A stretch of DNA of 64,000 nt, taken from positions 3,245,149 through 3,309,148 of the forward strand of contig NZ_LT799838.1 of the NCBI RefSeq assembly GCF_900168255.1. The letters are read 5' to 3'. The position numbers and the translations under genes are program-made. Under the pieces are notes generated by a model. The model had not been told where the DNA came from. It saw only the letters and a program-made list of their open reading frames with translations, and did no database searches. The DNA is from Psychrobacter sp. DAB_AL43B. Lineage in GTDB: Bacteria > Pseudomonadota > Gammaproteobacteria > Pseudomonadales > Moraxellaceae. Of the stretch, positions 9,463 through 17,742 are shown one piece after another. Each line of letters begins with the position of its first letter. Positions within the stretch are counted from its first letter, which is position 1.

Positions 9463-10622
9463 TGGTTAGCGTAAAACCATTACCCGTTGCTACGCCTCTT
9501 TTAGATGATGAAAGCATAAACTCATGGTTACTACGGGTATCCTTAAATCAAGGCTGCGACCTTTCTACCATTCTTTTTTATCACTGGTCTAAATACAATT
9601 TGCGTCATCATGATTTTGATAAAGGCTTTAATCATATTAATAAGCAGATACATCAAGATATGGCTGTACTTGCTCAGACTAATCTTGATTTTTTTGATAA
9701 TAGAAGCTTGATACAGTTCAATGAAGATATTGGATTAGAGTATCGATCAAATATTAGCCTTACTTGGGTGTTACCTATTCCCAAGTTTCATTCTAAAACG
9801 ATGGTAGGCCATCAATATTGCGCTCAATGTATGCAAGAGGACAAAAACGCATATTTGAGATTAAAGTGGCGATTTAGTTGGATTGTTTACTGTGAACAGC
9901 ACTTAAAACCACTACAAAATTCGTGTTCTAGCTGTGGACTGCCGTATCAACCACATCTGATTAAAGCTAATCATCGATTTATCAATAGATGTCCTCATTG
10001 CCGAGAAAAGCTAAGCGCTGAAAAAGCAAATCAAGTTTTATGTGCAGATGCTTATGAGTTTCAATTAAAGGCTGAACAAGTATTGAGCGCTAATCAAGCA
10101 GTAGTTTTTGGGCATTCAATAGCCTCTGGTGACTGGTTTGAGCTTATATTATTTTTCATCAACCTAATAAGAAAAAGTACTTTGAAAAAAGATTTAATTT
10201 ATAAAAACTTAGTAGAAACCCTTGATGTAGGCATTGACGGTTTTGAGCTAAGCAAAACTAGAACGGGACTGAAATTTGATTACTTATCCCATGGGGAAAG
10301 AGTAATGCTTATTGCCTACGCCAACCAGATGCTCAAAATTACATTTGATGACTGGCTATTAGCTTGTAGGAAAAACAATTTAACGCAAAATAGCTTCCGG
10401 TTGGGTAAGCGACCCATCATACCGCAAGCCTTTTTACCTATCTACAAAGAGCTTCCCTCAGTCGTAAAGCGTCAAATTAAAGGAAGTAGGGTATCCGCTA
10501 AACCTAAATCAGCAAGGGCAGTCAATACTTCTTGGGAAAGGATGCAGTTACGAATTGAGAAGTTGAAAATATATGATAAAGCAAAACCCAACAAGAGAGC
10601 CAGAAGAGCTACTAAGTCATAA
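9459..10622 (+). CDS. tniQ: TniQ/TnsD-family target-selection protein
   Basis: 387 aa. The TniQ N-terminus is clear: LPVATPLLDDESINSWLLR. It is followed by two zinc-binding clusters: CAQCMQED, then C-E-Q-H-L and C-S-S-C-G around residues 120-165, and a CPHC pair near 178. By analogy with TnsD it should recognise the comM attachment site (inference, since TnsD-type proteins read attTn7). It is shorter than Tn7 TnsD (508 aa) and has a Lys/Arg-rich tail. Its 3' end overlaps the next gene by 50 nt. Confidence 0.9.
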   Translation: MMVSVKPLPVATPLLDDESINSWLLRVSLNQGCDLSTILFYHWSKYNLRHHDFDKGFNHINKQIHQDMAVLAQTNLDFFDNRSLIQFNEDIGLEYRSNISLTWVLPIPKFHSKTMVGHQYCAQCMQEDKNAYLRLKWRFSWIVYCEQHLKPLQNSCSSCGLPYQPHLIKANHRFINRCPHCREKLSAEKANQVLCADAYEFQLKAEQVLSANQAVVFGHSIASGDWFELILFFINLIRKSTLKKDLIYKNLVETLDVGIDGFELSKTRTGLKFDYLSHGERVMLIAYANQMLKITFDDWLLACRKNNLTQNSFRLGKRPIIPQAFLPIYKELPSVVKRQIKGSRVSAKPKSARAVNTSWERMQLRIEKLKIYDKAKPNKRARRATKS

Positions 10623-11454
10623 TATCTATCAAAGCTATGCTGATTTTAGTGAATTCCTTCGTAGTCGGACGGGCAAAAGAAACTTCGTTGCTCCTGCATA
10701 CAGGTTTCTTGAGTTTTTCAAAGAGTGTGATCTACAATGGGGCAAGATACCTTCTTATGAGATTATAACTTACACCTTTGATGATCATTTTGTCCAAAAA
10801 AACATGCCTGTACTTGGATGGCTTTTAAAAACCCATCAAATCTGTGTCGATAATACAACAGAACAAATTATTATTTCACAAGCGGCTATCCAAGAGATGT
10901 TCGTAGCCTTTGATGACGATCCTCCAAGTATATTGCAAGAATACTTGTGTTTCTTGAATAAAAGACAGAAGCGTCGTCAGAGCAAGCCAAGCTCTGTTAG
11001 AACGGTTTTTCAACCTATGATCAGTTTATACTACTACTATGGTTTACACGGCTCACAAACGCCTTCACAAGCTCAAATAGATAGATATTTGACCATGAAT
11101 AAGGGTCAAATATCAGCTATGGTTTGTTTTGTTCAATACTTAAACACTAATCGTCAATTTAATCTCATTTGTAAACGGGTGTCTAAGCAAATACCAGTTA
11201 GACCAGCTTATAAAATAGTTGGAGATAAGGATCGGCAAAAATTTGAAAGGCGATTTATAGCGCTAGCCATGCTAACCGATCCGTTAAACGATAAGGAAAA
11301 GATCCAATGGATCAATTATGGTATTAGGTATTTCCATAGATTTTTCATCAGTATAAAAACCCTATCAGATATAGATATCAAGCCATGTGATGAGTATGAG
11401 AATCTAATGCTAGTTCAATACGATAATAAAAAATTTGCATTACCTAAATTTTAG
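10573..11454 (+). CDS. TniE-like accessory protein of the transposition operon
   Basis: 293 aa, no catalytic motif recognised. It occupies the position of tniE in the Tn6022/AbaR transposition module and overlaps tniQ by 50 nt, so it is probably co-translated. The protein is rich in aromatics and basic residues (KRQKRRQSKPSS around residues 134-145) and largely helical in character, which would fit DNA or protein binding. No ribosome site is obvious at ATG 10573, fitting coupling to tniQ. Name by position only; sequence relation to TniE is not verified. Confidence 0.7.
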   Translation: MIKQNPTREPEELLSHNIYQSYADFSEFLRSRTGKRNFVAPAYRFLEFFKECDLQWGKIPSYEIITYTFDDHFVQKNMPVLGWLLKTHQICVDNTTEQIIISQAAIQEMFVAFDDDPPSILQEYLCFLNKRQKRRQSKPSSVRTVFQPMISLYYYYGLHGSQTPSQAQIDRYLTMNKGQISAMVCFVQYLNTNRQFNLICKRVSKQIPVRPAYKIVGDKDRQKFERRFIALAMLTDPLNDKEKIQWINYGIRYFHRFFISIKTLSDIDIKPCDEYENLMLVQYDNKKFALPKF

Positions 11455-11618
11455 TTAACTTTCAATAACTTGAATATGAGAGATTGCATAAAAGCACTTA
11501 TTCAACGTTCAATACTAAAGTTTACATATATAATATGTGTTTTTATTGAACAAATATAGAGTTTCTATTGTAGAAGACAACTCGCCTCCGCTAGAAATTC
11601 TTATGAAAGGGCTTATTT

Positions 11619-11894
11619 ATGAAAAGATTAATCTTAGCAACAGTAATATCTTTCTTTGCAATGTCGTCAAATGGCACTGTTACTACTACTGATAATCCAT
11701 TTTATAATGCCGCTGAGGTTAATCATCCTCTATTTGCTAAGGGTGCTGGTGGATCGCAATGTAAAGGTTTACCGCGTGTTTGTGGTCAGATGGTTAGTTG
11801 TGAACAAGCCAAGCAAGCGCTCAAATGCGGTAATACCAGATTAGACCGTGATAAAGATGGCGTACCTTGTGAATCTATCTGTCCGGGCGGTTAA
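11619..11894 (+). CDS. Small secreted Excalibur (calcium-binding) domain protein
   Basis: 91 aa. Signal peptide at residues 1-20 (MKRLILATVISFFAMSSNG), then a short linker and an Excalibur domain at about 48-90: paired Cys (C-K-G-L, VCGQM, SCEQA, LKCGN) and the EF-hand-like loop LDRDKDGVPCE. Excalibur domains are extracellular, often attached to nucleases or standing alone. Start ATG 11619 follows AAAGGGCTTATTT. First cargo gene beyond the transposition operon, reading in the same direction. A decayed related gene follows. Confidence 0.85.
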   Translation: MKRLILATVISFFAMSSNGTVTTTDNPFYNAAEVNHPLFAKGAGGSQCKGLPRVCGQMVSCEQAKQALKCGNTRLDRDKDGVPCESICPGG

Positions 11895-11896
11895 AT

Positions 11897-12170
11897 ATGA
11901 ACTTATTTATTAAAGGTTTATGTATAACTATCACTATTTCCTTAGTGTGAAGTGGGGGTTATGACGAACTTCTTCCTGATTCTTCTAGCATCGTTGGAAG
12001 TAGCTCAGGCTCTAACAATAGCGATAGTAATGAAAATGACAGTGATAACGCCGTTTCATTAAAAAAACTTGTAGTCGAATGTCATCATATATGGAGGCCA
12101 ATCGGCAGCTTAGCTGTGGTAATTGTATGCAAGTAATAAAATTTCATACTGAATTACTCGCAACTCTTTG
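11897..12170 (+). pseudogene. Decayed lipoprotein gene, possibly Excalibur-type
   Basis: From ATG 11897 the frame gives a signal-like MNLFIKGLCITITISLV, then a TGA stop, then SGGYDELLPDSSS and a Ser/Asn-rich linker. SLV-stop-SGG is what a lipobox (SLVLSGC) would look like after two point changes. Further on, shifting one frame gives SSYMEANRQLSCGNC, which resembles the C-x-x-A-x-x-x-L-x-C-G core of the preceding Excalibur protein. So it looks like a lipoprotein gene broken by a stop and a frameshift. It fills the gap up to 12218. Confidence 0.45.
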
Positions 12171-12218
12171 ATTTTACAGACTCATAAAGAGGGCGTAAAA
12201 ATAAAGTTTCATACTTGC

Positions 12219-12443
12219 TCACTCACGAATAGAGGTGTAGAGCATAGTTATATGAGTAATTCTTTCACTTTTTGGGAGCTGCGAAACCATGTGACCTATG
12301 CTAGTGATACGGGCCGTACCTTGTGTTTCGGTTTTGACAGTATCCCCTACCGAAAACGCACCAAATGGCGTAGAACTAATATACTTATTATTGGCGCGTC
12401 TGTCGTCTGATTCGTAAACTTCCAATATATACTCTGTAGACAT
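12219..12443 (-). CDS. Small hypothetical protein
   Basis: 74 aa, not recognised. Supported by a good ribosome site (AGAGGA about 7 nt before ATG 12443 on the minus strand). The sequence is soluble and beta-rich in appearance: EYILEVYESDD, then FGAFSVGDTVKTE, then ARITSIGHMV, which is reminiscent of a small SH3-like barrel. An overlapping plus-strand frame lacks a ribosome site and is rejected. No clear partner. Confidence 0.6.
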   Translation of the reverse strand: MSTEYILEVYESDDRRANNKYISSTPFGAFSVGDTVKTETQGTARITSIGHMVSQLPKSERITHITMLYTSIRE

Positions 12444-12674
12444 AATTTTTCCTCTGGTTAATGTGTCTTACTTTTCTAAAAAAATAAAATACTTTTCAGT
12501 ATGATACTTTAATACTTAGTATAAATCCTTATTACTCTCTCACAGTAATACCGCCATTGATAGTGATAAAGACTGTATCCCTTGTGAAGCGTTGTGTTCA
12601 AATTAAAATACTTGCAGTCAACCCGTTGAACACTCTACGATTCTGATCAGCCTACTTACCACTATCTCTTTACT

Positions 12675-12712
12675 AAAAAAAACCAGAAACTCTAGTTTCT
12701 GGTTTTTACATT
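12675..12712. terminator. Bidirectional intrinsic terminator
   Basis: Perfect stem AAAACCAGAAACT / AGTTTCTGGTTTT around CT, with A-run before and T-run after. It ends the minus-strand pair at 12735-14375. Confidence 0.88.
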
Positions 12713-12734
12713 GTCACTGATTATTTGCAAACTT

Positions 12735-12971
12735 TTAAGCCTCAACTTTCTCTTCGCTGAGGAGTCCTTTATTTATTAAACTTTGTTTAAATCTAGCTGA
12801 TGCTTTACTAGCTATATGGTCTGAAATACGCTCACGATTTTTATAAATATCACTGTACATCTCTTCTTCAGTTAATTTATCTTTTCCAAGAAGAAATACA
12901 TCTTTATTCTTTCTTACCGTGTTGTAAGTGTTACTATCAAACGCAAATGGAAATTCAGTTTTGTTTAACAT
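12735..12971 (-). CDS. Small protein, second gene of the Ntn-hydrolase operon
   Basis: 78 aa, not recognised. Very strong ribosome site AAGGAGATATACC before ATG 12971. It lies 36 bp after the stop of the proteasome-like gene and before a strong terminator, so the two form an operon. Charged and helical (LTEEEMYSDIYKNRERISDHIASKASARFKQ), without membrane segments or signal peptide. It could be a substrate, inhibitor or adaptor of the upstream enzyme (inference only). Confidence 0.7.
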   Translation of the reverse strand: MLNKTEFPFAFDSNTYNTVRKNKDVFLLGKDKLTEEEMYSDIYKNRERISDHIASKASARFKQSLINKGLLSEEKVEA

Positions 12972-13007
12972 GGTATATCTCCTTATTGGAATAATTGCAG
13001 CAACTCA

Positions 13008-14375
13008 CTAATCAAAGTAATTTTGAAAGAAATGTTGATTGAGCTTATCTTCAAAATAATGTTTTCGCTTTTTCCAAATAAAGCCATCGCCTTTACTAAT
13101 AATTGCTACATCAATCGCACCACCAACACTTTCCAATGAGGACGTAGTTCGTCTTTTCAGAAATGTTAGATAGATCAAACTCTCTGCAAGTTCCGCTAAA
13201 TCTTCCTTAGATAGAAATCTTAAAGCTTGTAAAGTTGGTTGTATATGGGAGTTATGTAGAACAGATTCTATATTATTTTGCATCGATACCATAATACTTT
13301 CTTTAAACTCTTGCTTTAAAGTTTCTAGAAGCCCCTCATCAACTTCTCCCTCTGTATTCGCAATAATTGTATCGTTATAAGTATCTAAAGTACTCGATAG
13401 TGACTTATATAATGAATCATTGACAACATTATACACCTCAGGGTTCATGCCTCGAATAAAAGTATTCATTACATCAGTCTGTGCAAACGGAACAAGGTCG
13501 CAGTGATGTTCATCACTAATTGAGATATCACCAGTAACACTGTAACGAAGGTTCCCACTGACCACTCCATCCGTCTGGATAGAATATAGAGCTGGATATA
13601 ATTGTTCATTACCGTAGCCTACAAAAACTAATCCTGTAAAGCCTAACAAAAAGCAATTAGATGATAAAATACTAATGAACAAATCAGCAATTTTTGCTCT
13701 TAATCCTTCAATATTATCTGAATGTAGTAGTAATGGAGTACTATTTATAAATACATCATCAATAATTTCATAGATAAAATCCTCATTACTCTGCTTAAAA
13801 CTTTTTAGATCCACCTCATCTAGACCTTCTATCTTATCTAAGGCATTGAAAATTAAGATATCTTGATCAACTATACTTTCTAGTATAGCTGCTACTTTTT
13901 TCACGCTGTCGATTTTCTCAGATGGTATATCTTCATACGAATCTAAATCTTGTAATACTAACAAAGTGTCATAATCACCCTGATCTAATAGTTGGTTTCC
14001 TACATCATTTATAATTTTATTGACTATGATCTGTAACTTCGTTGTAAGAAAAGCTTTTTCTTTTTTTCTAAAGTTCAATAATTCATTTTTTATAAGAAAT
14101 TTCCTGAAATCATCGCTGTACTCTTTAACAGTTCTGAATGATCTTTTCTTTAAACTTTTTCTATACAACTTGATGATTAGCTCCCAAGGCGTATAAAGAA
14201 ACTCTGCATTGTTAAAGATCATGATCGCAACTGGATGGTGTTTTGATAAAGTGAAGACTTTGTTAGCTGTATTAAAAACCTTGCTAGTTGATTTATCACC
14301 ATTAGTAATTGTCGCAGCACTATCTGCGGCTAATGCCATACCTGTCTTATTTAAGATCGCTACAACTGCTGTCAT
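13008..14375 (-). CDS. Proteasome-like Ntn-hydrolase with long C-terminal extension
   Basis: 455 aa. The first 60 residues read like a proteasome beta subunit. Thr2 directly follows Met1, then V-V-A-I-L-N-K-x-G-M-A-L-A-A-D-S with Asp18, then ANKVFTLSKHHPVAIM with Lys39. These match catalytic Thr1, Asp17 and Lys33 of beta subunits. Removal of Met1 by methionine aminopeptidase would expose the Thr nucleophile without a propeptide. Beyond the fold, residues about 200-455 are helical and unique, roughly doubling the size of HslV or a beta subunit. No ATPase partner is adjacent. Exact family and substrate are unknown to me; a defence role is only a guess from its setting as transposon cargo. Confidence 0.75.
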   Translation of the reverse strand: MTAVVAILNKTGMALAADSAATITNGDKSTSKVFNTANKVFTLSKHHPVAIMIFNNAEFLYTPWELIIKLYRKSLKKRSFRTVKEYSDDFRKFLIKNELLNFRKKEKAFLTTKLQIIVNKIINDVGNQLLDQGDYDTLLVLQDLDSYEDIPSEKIDSVKKVAAILESIVDQDILIFNALDKIEGLDEVDLKSFKQSNEDFIYEIIDDVFINSTPLLLHSDNIEGLRAKIADLFISILSSNCFLLGFTGLVFVGYGNEQLYPALYSIQTDGVVSGNLRYSVTGDISISDEHHCDLVPFAQTDVMNTFIRGMNPEVYNVVNDSLYKSLSSTLDTYNDTIIANTEGEVDEGLLETLKQEFKESIMVSMQNNIESVLHNSHIQPTLQALRFLSKEDLAELAESLIYLTFLKRRTTSSLESVGGAIDVAIISKGDGFIWKKRKHYFEDKLNQHFFQNYFD

Positions 14376-14540
14376 ATAATTCTCTTTGGTTTAAAAGCTC
14401 AAATACTCAAAATACAAACAAAACCTGATTTGCTTCATTTATCTGTTTTATAATCTATATATACGGCATTAAATCTATATCAATCAATGGCTTAATATAC
14501 TAAGCATACACTTTTCCCTATTAATATTTATATCTCAAAA

Positions 14541-16118
14541 CTATTTTTTTAATGTTAGATTATCCATATCACCTATAGCTTCTATAAAACTCTGATCATG
14601 AGATACCAAGATAATTGCACCTGTATAGTCGTGTAATGCTTGCTGGAGCAAGTTTTTTGATTCTATATCTAAATGGTTGTCAGGTTCATCTAGTAGCAGT
14701 AAGGCTGGAGCAGTAGGACCACAAAACAAGCATGCAAGGGCTACTTTTAATTGTTCGCCACCGCTTAATGTATTGACTGGCTTGATTGCAGCATCTCCCT
14801 TAATTCTCAGTTGCGCCAATCGAGTTCGATATAAATCTTCTGTCCAACCAGACGCTTGCTGACGAAAATTATCTAATGCGGACAGATCTTTATCGAGAAA
14901 AGAAAAATGCTGATCCATAAGGCGATAGGACTGAGTAACTGCTATTTCACCTCGCAACGCTTCAAGCTGACCTGATATTACTTTTAGTAAAGTGGATTTG
15001 CCACTACCATTCTTACCAGTAATGGCAATGCGTTCGCCCTTATTCACGATCAAACTCAATGGAGTTGCCATGCCAAAAGGTAAGACAACATCAGATAGAT
15101 GCAGCAGTGGATTACTGGTAACTTCGGGAGTAGCCGTTACGATGGCAAGCGGTTCTATAATCTCTAATTGAGCCTTAGCACTAGCTGCTTGTCCGCTAGC
15201 ATTTTGTATTCGATCATCGTGTAGCTTCGCTTTACGTGATTGAGTAGCCTCTGAGCGCCCTAACTCACGGTCTAGAATAATTTTACTTTGATTGCTATCT
15301 TTACGTTTATTTTTACCGCGACTTTGGCGCTGTTCGGTCTTCTCTTGAGCAGCCTGCTGTTCTCGCTTGGCTTGCTGTAGTTCTTTTTTTGCCTGATCAG
15401 CACTTCTTTGCGCACCTAAAAGTAGCTGTTCTTGACTCTCTAGCCAATCATGCCAACCACCACGACTTATTGAAATCCCCATACTCGTTAATTCATAAAC
15501 GATCTGTACTTGTTCTAATAAAATGGGATCATGTGACACTAATAAAACACCGCCATTAAAACTCTCTAGCCATTGAGCTAACCACACGCGACCATCCTGA
15601 TCTAAATGGTTGCTAGGCTCATCAAGTATTAAAAACTTACATCCTTGCCTTTTTAATGCTAACAGTTTTAAACGTGTCTGCTCACCACCGCTAAGTGACT
15701 TAAATGGACGCTTAAGAACATCTAGTGATAGCTCACCTTCTGCCAATAAGGCGTCTGTTTCAGCTTCCCAGTTCCACTTACCGTCCATAAAACTAAAATC
15801 TTCCGGTGTACCTTCACCATTGAGAATACGTGAGCTTACTCGTTGTATCTCACTAACACCTAAAACATCACCTGCGGTTCCTACTATTTCAGTTTCTCCC
15901 TGAGCCAAGTAGCCTATTTTGCAAAAGCGTTGTACAACACCCTCACTAGGCTGCAACCTATCTGCTAGTATTGCTGCTAAACAGGATTTTCCTACTCCGT
16001 TTCTGCCAATTAACGCATGTAACTCATTAGTCAAAAAAATATCAATTTCTGAAAATAAAGGCAATGATGATTCAGGAAAAACTAAACTTAACTGTCTTGC
16101 TTCTATTAGGTTTTGCAT
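14541..16118 (-). CDS. ABC-F family ATPase
   Basis: 525 aa from ATG 16118, which has AGAGGG upstream; the longer frame to 16190 lacks such a site and overlaps the preceding gene. Two ABC domains: Walker A GRNGVGKS and GKNGSGKST, signatures LSGGEQTRLK and LSGGEQLKV, Walker B LILDEPSNHLD and LLLDEPDNHLD. The inter-domain linker (about 240-320) is a charged Gln/Arg/Lys coiled coil. There are no membrane segments, so it is an ABC-F protein, a class that acts on ribosomes (translation factors, antibiotic protection). It follows three small membrane-protein genes by 20 bp. Resistance or translation control is inference. Confidence 0.92.
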   Translation of the reverse strand: MQNLIEARQLSLVFPESSLPLFSEIDIFLTNELHALIGRNGVGKSCLAAILADRLQPSEGVVQRFCKIGYLAQGETEIVGTAGDVLGVSEIQRVSSRILNGEGTPEDFSFMDGKWNWEAETDALLAEGELSLDVLKRPFKSLSGGEQTRLKLLALKRQGCKFLILDEPSNHLDQDGRVWLAQWLESFNGGVLLVSHDPILLEQVQIVYELTSMGISISRGGWHDWLESQEQLLLGAQRSADQAKKELQQAKREQQAAQEKTEQRQSRGKNKRKDSNQSKIILDRELGRSEATQSRKAKLHDDRIQNASGQAASAKAQLEIIEPLAIVTATPEVTSNPLLHLSDVVLPFGMATPLSLIVNKGERIAITGKNGSGKSTLLKVISGQLEALRGEIAVTQSYRLMDQHFSFLDKDLSALDNFRQQASGWTEDLYRTRLAQLRIKGDAAIKPVNTLSGGEQLKVALACLFCGPTAPALLLLDEPDNHLDIESKNLLQQALHDYTGAIILVSHDQSFIEAIGDMDNLTLKK

Positions 16119-16138
16119 AAACCCTCTTTTAAAACGTA

Positions 16139-16690
16139 TTACATTAGCCAAATAAATACAATCCAAGCTCCAATAGATGCTAAAAAGCAAAGTAGACTAG
16201 CTCTTTTACAATATGAGAATATGCGAAAGTTGCTAGAAGGAATAATGGACTCGTACCTATTAGCTCCTTCTAAAAGTAAGTATAAACGTTGAATACTTAG
16301 TTTATCAGCTAAATCTCTTTCACTTCTTATATCGGCATACAAATAAACAGCTCCAAAGATAATACCCAAGGCATTAGCGATAATGGCTACTTTGAATAGA
16401 AATAACTGATTACTCTGTATGAACAGCAGGGAACTGTCAAGTGCTGGGGACATTCTAGTAATTTGAGACACTATGACTGAGAATACTCCAGAAGCGATAA
16501 CAATAAGCCACTTCATCCATTCATAATCTTTTTCATTAGCAGTATTGTGCTTCTCTGCAAGCGCTCGGCCTATTTCATCTAGTGTAGGTTTCAAAGCTTC
16601 ATGACGATTATAAAAATCTACCGTGATTCCCTCTTTATCTAGTTTGTTATTGAACCTCCTTTGAAGAGCCTTCAACTCTCGCTTACTCAT
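16139..16690 (-). CDS. Membrane protein with three predicted TM helices
   Basis: 183 aa, not recognised. A charged cytosolic N-terminus (RELKALQRRFNNKLDKEG) is followed by hydrophobic segments at about 61-77, 98-119 and 163-182. The central loop has a charged RSERDLADKLSIQRLY helix. Its ATG shares one base with the stop of the preceding gene (TGATG), so translation is coupled. Third of three consecutive membrane-protein genes ahead of the ABC-F gene. Confidence 0.75.
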   Translation of the reverse strand: MSKRELKALQRRFNNKLDKEGITVDFYNRHEALKPTLDEIGRALAEKHNTANEKDYEWMKWLIVIASGVFSVIVSQITRMSPALDSSLLFIQSNQLFLFKVAIIANALGIIFGAVYLYADIRSERDLADKLSIQRLYLLLEGANRYESIIPSSNFRIFSYCKRASLLCFLASIGAWIVFIWLM

Positions 16691-16932
16691 CAGCTCGTTA
16701 CTCGCTTAATTGTCCAATGCAAAACTAATACCCCTAATAAAAGCAGGTAGCCAAACAACCAGTATCCTTGTAATGTATCAATAACAACTAAAGGCGCTTG
16801 ATTAATACCAACACTACCAGTTGTATTAGAAATATGGTTTTCAGCAATAAAGCTCAACGCAAAGTATCCGATTAAGGCAAAAAAAGTAAATATTATTGAT
16901 AATTTTAAGAATTTTTCGTCGATTTTACGCAT
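16690..16932 (-). CDS. Small membrane protein (two TM helices)
   Basis: 80 aa, not recognised. Hydrophobic segments at about 10-29 and 55-74 flank a short polar loop (AENHISNTTGSVGINQ). It starts 3 bp after the preceding gene's stop and overlaps the next start by one base, so it is embedded in a tight operon. Cys-free, no lipobox. Confidence 0.7.
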   Translation of the reverse strand: MRKIDEKFLKLSIIFTFFALIGYFALSFIAENHISNTTGSVGINQAPLVVIDTLQGYWLFGYLLLLGVLVLHWTIKRVTS

Positions 16933-16935
16933 AGC

Positions 16936-17235
16936 TTACTTTTCCGTAATTAGCTTTTCTTTGAACATTAGTATGAACCCAAAGCTAAATATGAGACAGC
17001 CTAGACCAGCTACCAGTTGCTCTGACACAGTTGTTTGATGCTCCCAGTCATACGCTATGATGATTATCAGGATAGATATAACCCAAGATATAGTCGCAAC
17101 TAAAGCAAATAATATTCTATTACTTGGCAGAAAGTTAGTAGACTGTAACCATTTAGGTTTCAAACACAGCCAGAAAGCCACAAGTGGGATTGCTAGCATG
17201 GGGAATACTAGGAAAACAGCTATATAATTGTTCAT
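16936..17235 (-). CDS. Small membrane protein (about three TM helices), first of operon
   Basis: 99 aa from ATG 17235; the frame stays open to 17286, which would add 17 residues. Neither start has a strong ribosome site, but starting at MNNYIAVFLVFPML puts the first membrane helix at the N-terminus. Hydrophobic segments at about 5-24, 41-62 and 70-90. Not recognised. It is the promoter-proximal gene of a four-gene run (three membrane proteins plus ABC-F). Confidence 0.65.
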   Translation of the reverse strand: MNNYIAVFLVFPMLAIPLVAFWLCLKPKWLQSTNFLPSNRILFALVATISWVISILIIIIAYDWEHQTTVSEQLVAGLGCLIFSFGFILMFKEKLITEK

Positions 17236-17423
17236 TCTAATCTCATAAGTTGTTAGAGTACTTTTATAGTTTATGAAATCCCACATGCAGCATGGGTCAA
17301 CCCATTACCACAGAAAAACTTAATTTCAGTACCTTTTCCTATTTTAGTGACATAATAATTAAAGTACTATAGTCTAGTTATTTTTTAAAGTATATTCTAA
17401 CCTTATTTGACAGGAGCAAACTA

Positions 17424-17729
17424 ATGGCTGTCTACGTAGATTTTGCAAATATAAGTTTTAGGCAAGATAAGTGGTGTCACTTGCTGGCCGACAGTCTTGA
17501 TGAGCTGCATGACTTTGCTTTGCTTATTAATGTAGACAAACGATGGTTTCATAAAAATGCCAGTTATCCTCATTATGATATTACTGTCAGAACCAGAGAA
17601 ATAGCTATCAGTAGAGGAGCTTTACCATCAAATAGAAAAAAAATAATTGAATGTGCAAAAAAGTTAAAAGCTGAGCTTGAATACAATCGCTCTTTAACCC
17701 TGAATACGAATCAAATGAGCTTATTTTAA
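17424..17729 (+). CDS. DUF4031 family protein
   Basis: 101 aa. Recognised as DUF4031 by the pattern MAVYVD near the start, W-C-H-L-L-A-D-S-L-D-E-L-H-x-F-A, then W-F-H and PHYDITVRTREIAISRGA. Family function is unknown. The C-terminus ends NQMSLF, which matches the QL(S/D)LF-type motif by which bacterial proteins bind the DNA polymerase sliding clamp. Strong ribosome site AGGAG 7 nt before ATG 17424. It leads a three-gene plus-strand run, 13 bp ahead of the thymidylate-synthase-like gene. Confidence 0.85.
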   Translation: MAVYVDFANISFRQDKWCHLLADSLDELHDFALLINVDKRWFHKNASYPHYDITVRTREIAISRGALPSNRKKIIECAKKLKAELEYNRSLTLNTNQMSLF

Positions 17730-17742
17730 GTAAGGTGTTAAG

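Noticed and set aside
12168..12410. 80-codon plus-strand frame in the cargo
   Set aside because: Overlaps the minus-strand gene at 12219-12443, which has a good ribosome site; the plus frame has none.
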